Source of the DNA: Holophagaceae bacterium
GTDB taxonomy: Bacteria; Acidobacteriota; Holophagae; Holophagales; Holophagaceae
Length of the DNA stretch: 7,890 nt
NCBI GenBank assembly: GCA_025355915.1
Contig: JANXYT010000089.1
Location: 1 to 7,890, forward strand
Direction of reading: 5' to 3'
Shown here: one piece after another, positions 5,581 through 7,890 of the stretch
How the letters are laid out: every line of letters starts with the position of its first letter
Position numbering within the stretch: position 1 is the first letter of the stretch
The notes under the pieces: generated by a model
The model's input: only the letters and a program-made list of their open reading frames with translations
What the model was told of the DNA's origin: nothing
Databases searched by the model: none
Program-made: the position numbers and the translations under genes

Positions 5581-6615
5581 GTGATTGCAAGCGTTAACAG
5601 TCTCATCCTGGCCGCCGATGTGGGCGGCACCAACCTCAACCTGGGTCTCTTGGCGCCGGAGGGAGCCCGGTTCCGCCTCCTCCGCAAGGCGCGGTTCGAT
5701 ACCCAGGCAGAGCGGTCCCTGCTGGGTCCCATTCAGCGGTTCCTCGCGTCCCAGCCCTCCCTCCGCCCAGTGCGGGCCTGCCTTTCCGGCGCCGGTCCGG
5801 TCATCGACCGCCGCATCCACCTCACCAACGCACCCTGGGACATCGACGGGGCCGCGCTGGAGCGGGACCTCGGCATTCCGGTGCACCTGGTCAACGACTT
5901 CATCGCCCTGTCCTGCGGGGTGCTCCAGCTCGATCTGACGGATCCCGGCCAGGTGACCTGCCTACCCCATGGCGATGGCAGCCTGCCCGCCGTGGACCCC
6001 GGGGGGCTGTCTTTGGTGGTGGGGGCCGGGACGGGCCTCGGGGTGGGCTTCGTCGTCCGCACGCCCCAAGGCGCCCGCGCCTTTCCCAGCGAGGGGGGGC
6101 ACATCGGCCTGCCGGTCTTCGACGAGGACTCGCTCGCCCTTTGGCGGCACCTTCAGGTGGGCCTTCCTGGGCCTCCTGGCGCCGAAATGGCGGTATCGGG
6201 CCATGGCCTCGGGGTCATCTTCCGGTTCCTCCTGGACTCCCAGCGGGTGCCGTGGACAACCGGTGCCACGGCCATCCTGGCCCTTCCCGCCGCCGGCCAG
6301 CCCGCCGCCATCGCCGCCCAGGCCGCCTCGGATCCCGCCTGTGGCCGAGCCATGGCGCTGTTCCTGGATCTGTACGCGCGGGTCTGCGCCGAGCTTTGCG
6401 CGGTGTTCCTGCCCACGGGAGGCCTCTTCCTCGCGGGAGGCATCGCCGCCAAGAATCCCGGGGCCTTCCTGGAGAACGGCCGGTTCATGGCCCGGTTCGA
6501 GCGGAACTACCGCGCCCACCTGAACCAACTCACCCGTGCCACGCCCATCTACCTGGTCCACGATTACGACCTCAGCCTCTATGGCGCGGCCCACGCGCCG
6601 AGCTGCACCACGTGA
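5581..6615 (+). CDS. glk: Glucokinase (Glk family, ATP:glucose 6-phosphotransferase)
   Basis: A 344-residue cytoplasmic glucokinase phosphorylating the glucose released by the alpha-glucosidase. It belongs to the E. coli Glk family rather than the ROK repressor/kinase type, since no ROK zinc motif is seen. Motifs: phosphate-binding DVGGTN (13-18), LTNAPW (81-86), VNDF with the presumed catalytic base Asp106, adenosine-site GAGTGLGV (148-155), EGGH (171-174), and a C-terminal FLAGGIAAKN. The length is slightly above the usual 320 or so residues. GTG 5581 is preferred because GAGG lies 9 nt upstream and because it puts DVGGTN at residue 13, close to family usage; the in-frame TTG at 5566 would add five residues without an SD. 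An imperfect LacI-type operator overlaps codons 2-7. The gene diverges from the alpha-glucosidase operon and precedes the LacI-family gene by 103 bp on the same strand. Some family members accept other hexoses, but glucose fits the context. Confidence 0.93.
   Translation: MIASVNSLILAADVGGTNLNLGLLAPEGARFRLLRKARFDTQAERSLLGPIQRFLASQPSLRPVRACLSGAGPVIDRRIHLTNAPWDIDGAALERDLGIPVHLVNDFIALSCGVLQLDLTDPGQVTCLPHGDGSLPAVDPGGLSLVVGAGTGLGVGFVVRTPQGARAFPSEGGHIGLPVFDEDSLALWRHLQVGLPGPPGAEMAVSGHGLGVIFRFLLDSQRVPWTTGATAILALPAAGQPAAIAAQAASDPACGRAMALFLDLYARVCAELCAVFLPTGGLFLAGGIAAKNPGAFLENGRFMARFERNYRAHLNQLTRATPIYLVHDYDLSLYGAAHAPSCTT
5586..5599. promoter_or_regulatory. Possible third LacI-family operator at the start of glk
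   Basis: TGCAAGCGTTAACA matches O2 at 11 of 14 positions, keeps the central CpG and the outer TG/CA, and lies 5 bp inside the glk GTG start. A repressor bound here could act as a roadblock or loop to O1/O2. It overlaps codons 2-7, so coding constraint could also have produced it. Confidence 0.35.
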
Positions 6616-6641
6616 TTCGCCCTGCTTGCGCCGGCCGCGCA

Positions 6642-6670
6642 TTGACGCCCCGGACACCCAACGGTATTCA
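6642..6670 (+). promoter_or_regulatory. Candidate promoter of the LacI-family regulator gene
   Basis: In the 103-bp gap after glk, TTGACG (6642-6647) is followed after 17 nt by TATTCA (6665-6670). The -35 matches at five of six positions and the -10 at three. It would give a leader of about 42 nt. No TGTAA-type operator lies nearby, so autoregulation at this site is not indicated. Co-transcription with glk is equally possible, since I see no terminator in the gap. Confidence 0.35.
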
Positions 6671-6718
6671 TGGGGAGGCGCCTTCTCCTTCCCGCACCCC
6701 CCATCAGCGGCCCCCCAC

Positions 6719-7687
6719 ATGAAGATCACCATCGGCGAGATTGCCCGTCAGGCCGGTGTTTCCACGGGCACGGTGAGCCGCGTCATCAACGGCAAACCCA
6801 CCGTCGCGGCCGACACCCGCGCCACGGTACTGGCCGTGATGAAGAAGCTCGGCTACGAACCCGATCCCGTGGCCCGGGAGCTGTCGCGCCGCACCCGGCA
6901 TACCCTCGGCATCTGGGTGGGCGCGGGCGAGAACCGGCTGGCGCCCTACTTCAATGTCATCTGGCGGGCCCTGCTGCACGAGATGCAGTTGCACGCCACG
7001 CAGTTCGTGGAACTGCCCGTGGACATCACCCCGGTGCGAAGGCGCATGGACGCGGTGCTGATGTTCCACTGCGCTGACATCGACCAGCGCCTGGCCACCC
7101 TGTGGCGCCGGGGGGTACCCGCCGCCCTCATTGGCCATCATCCGGGGGTCTCCTGCGTGGCGCCCGATGACATGGGCGGCGGTCGTCTCGCGGCGGCCCG
7201 GCTCCTGGCCCTGGGCCACCGCGACCTGCTGCACCTCACCGTGGTCGACGAGCACCAGTGGGCCGTGGATCGCGCGGCGGGGTTCACCGCGGCCCTGGCC
7301 GAGCACGTGGGCGGGTCGCTGGCCCCGGTCATCCTGCGCGGAAGCAGGTCGGTGCTCGGCGGCTATCGCCTCATGCGCGACGCCTGGCAGCAGGGTCACC
7401 GGCCCACGGGAATCTTCTGTGCCACCGACGAGATGGCCGTGGGCGCCCTGGGGGCCCTGGCCGACCTCGGCGTGTCGGTGCCCGCCCAGGTGTCCATGCT
7501 GGGCTTCGACGGGCTCGTGGACCTCTACCCGGGCCTGGCCTCCGTGGCCCAGGACATCCCCGCCATCGCCCATGAGGCCGTCACCCTCGCCCTGGGCGCC
7601 ATCGAGCGGGACGCCATCCGGCACACCATCGTTCCCGTGAAGATCGTCGAGGGCACCACCCTGGGGCCCGCGCCGGGGAAAGGCTGA
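6719..7687 (+). CDS. LacI-family transcriptional repressor, probable maltodextrin regulator
   Basis: A 322-residue LacI/GalR-family DNA-binding protein, probably the regulator of the divergent operons here. The N-terminal helix-turn-helix is ITIGEIARQAGVSTGTVSRV (recognition helix at about 15-23). The hinge-helix segment is PDPVAREL, whose Leu55 is expected to insert at the central CpG of the operator. The sugar-binding periplasmic-protein-like domain follows: DMGGGRLAAARLLALGHR (151-168), DRAAGF with ligand-type Arg185, TGIFCATDEMAVGAL (230-244) and MLGFDG (260-265). At 322 residues it is slightly shorter than the usual 330-350, with a compact segment at about 90-115. ATG 6719 is chosen because the helix-turn-helix must begin there; the open frame upstream to 6536 overlaps glk and has no family similarity. 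No good SD precedes it. The inducer is likely maltose, a maltodextrin or glucose, judged from context only. Confidence 0.95.
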   Translation: MKITIGEIARQAGVSTGTVSRVINGKPTVAADTRATVLAVMKKLGYEPDPVARELSRRTRHTLGIWVGAGENRLAPYFNVIWRALLHEMQLHATQFVELPVDITPVRRRMDAVLMFHCADIDQRLATLWRRGVPAALIGHHPGVSCVAPDDMGGGRLAAARLLALGHRDLLHLTVVDEHQWAVDRAAGFTAALAEHVGGSLAPVILRGSRSVLGGYRLMRDAWQQGHRPTGIFCATDEMAVGALGALADLGVSVPAQVSMLGFDGLVDLYPGLASVAQDIPAIAHEAVTLALGAIERDAIRHTIVPVKIVEGTTLGPAPGKG

Positions 7688-7813
7688 GGATCATCCGGGT
7701 CCATCCGCTCCCTTTTGGCCGTCTTCTTGTGAACCAATCATTCAAGACCCAATTAAAATCATGTCGATGTTTTATGGAAGGATTCGGGAATCGCCGGAAG
7801 GATGGATTCATTC

Positions 7814-7890
7814 ATGGAACACGCCAAAGGCCCCCTGATTCTCGCCGTGGATGACACGGCGAGCGATCTTGACCTTCTCGCCAAGATCCT
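7814..7890 (+). CDS. Response-regulator receiver-domain protein, N-terminal part (cut by window edge)
   Basis: Only about 25 codons are present. MEHAKGPLILAVDDTASDLDLLAKI carries the first beta strand and the Asp-Asp acidic pair (residues 13-14) of a CheY-like receiver domain. The phospho-accepting aspartate and any output domain lie beyond the edge, so a lone receiver, DNA-binding regulator, diguanylate cyclase or hybrid kinase are all possible. ATG 7814 is preferred because GGAAGG ends 12 nt upstream, a long but usable spacing; the in-frame ATG at 7802 directly abuts that purine tract and would add four residues. The preceding gap (7688-7813) is noticeably AT-richer than its surroundings and contains TAAAAT (7754-7759), a -10-like hexamer without a -35 at normal spacing. 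It separates this gene from the sugar locus, and I infer an independent unit. Confidence 0.8.
   Translation, partial: MEHAKGPLILAVDDTASDLDLLAKI

Noticed and set aside
6536..6718. 61-codon N-terminal extension of the LacI-family gene overlapping glk
   Set aside because: It has no similarity to the family, and the helix-turn-helix must begin within a few residues of the true start, at 6719.
1..7890. CRISPR array, tRNA/rRNA, insertion sequence or phage genes
   Set aside because: I saw no direct-repeat array, cloverleaf, transposase motif or integrase in either strand, and all long frames fit the sugar locus or its shadows.

Overview
The window is GC-rich, densely coded bacterial DNA holding most of one maltodextrin / alpha-glucan utilisation locus. 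A maltoporin (LamB) and a probable lipoprotein glycosidase show a Gram-negative cell with an outer membrane. A Holophagae-type acidobacterium (Geothrix/Holophaga-like) would fit, but this is a guess from general resemblance and a proteobacterium is not excluded.

Layout. Four genes run leftwards (minus strand) from a 478-bp control region: a cytoplasmic GH13 alpha-glucosidase (5102-3456), a LamB maltoporin (3379-1991), a secreted, probably lipid-anchored GH13 alpha-amylase-family enzyme (1918-242) and the first 58 codons of a MalK/UgpC-type sugar ABC transporter ATPase (174 to beyond base 1). Gaps are 67-76 bp, so one operon is likely. Intercistronic stem-loops flank lamB. Two genes run rightwards: a Glk-family glucokinase (5581-6615) and a LacI-family repressor (6719-7687). 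After a 126-bp AT-richer gap, the right edge holds the start of an apparently unrelated response-regulator receiver protein (7814 onward).

Inferred working model. The secreted GH13 enzyme cuts alpha-glucan outside or in the periplasm, LamB passes maltodextrins through the outer membrane, an ABC importer using the MalK-type ATPase takes them into the cytoplasm (its other subunits are not in the window), the alpha-glucosidase releases glucose, and glucokinase makes glucose 6-phosphate. The LacI-family protein probably controls both arms: two near-identical 14-bp palindromes with a central CpG (TGTAACCGGTTACA and TGTAAGCGGTTACA) lie 91 bp apart in the divergent control region, and a weaker version lies just inside the start of glk.

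The components are known families and I see no clearly new system. The points most worth a second look are the operator arrangement, the stem-loop between lamB and the lipoprotein gene, the ATG-TGA start-stop overlapping the GTG start of that gene, and the pairing of a possible lipoprotein amylase with LamB.
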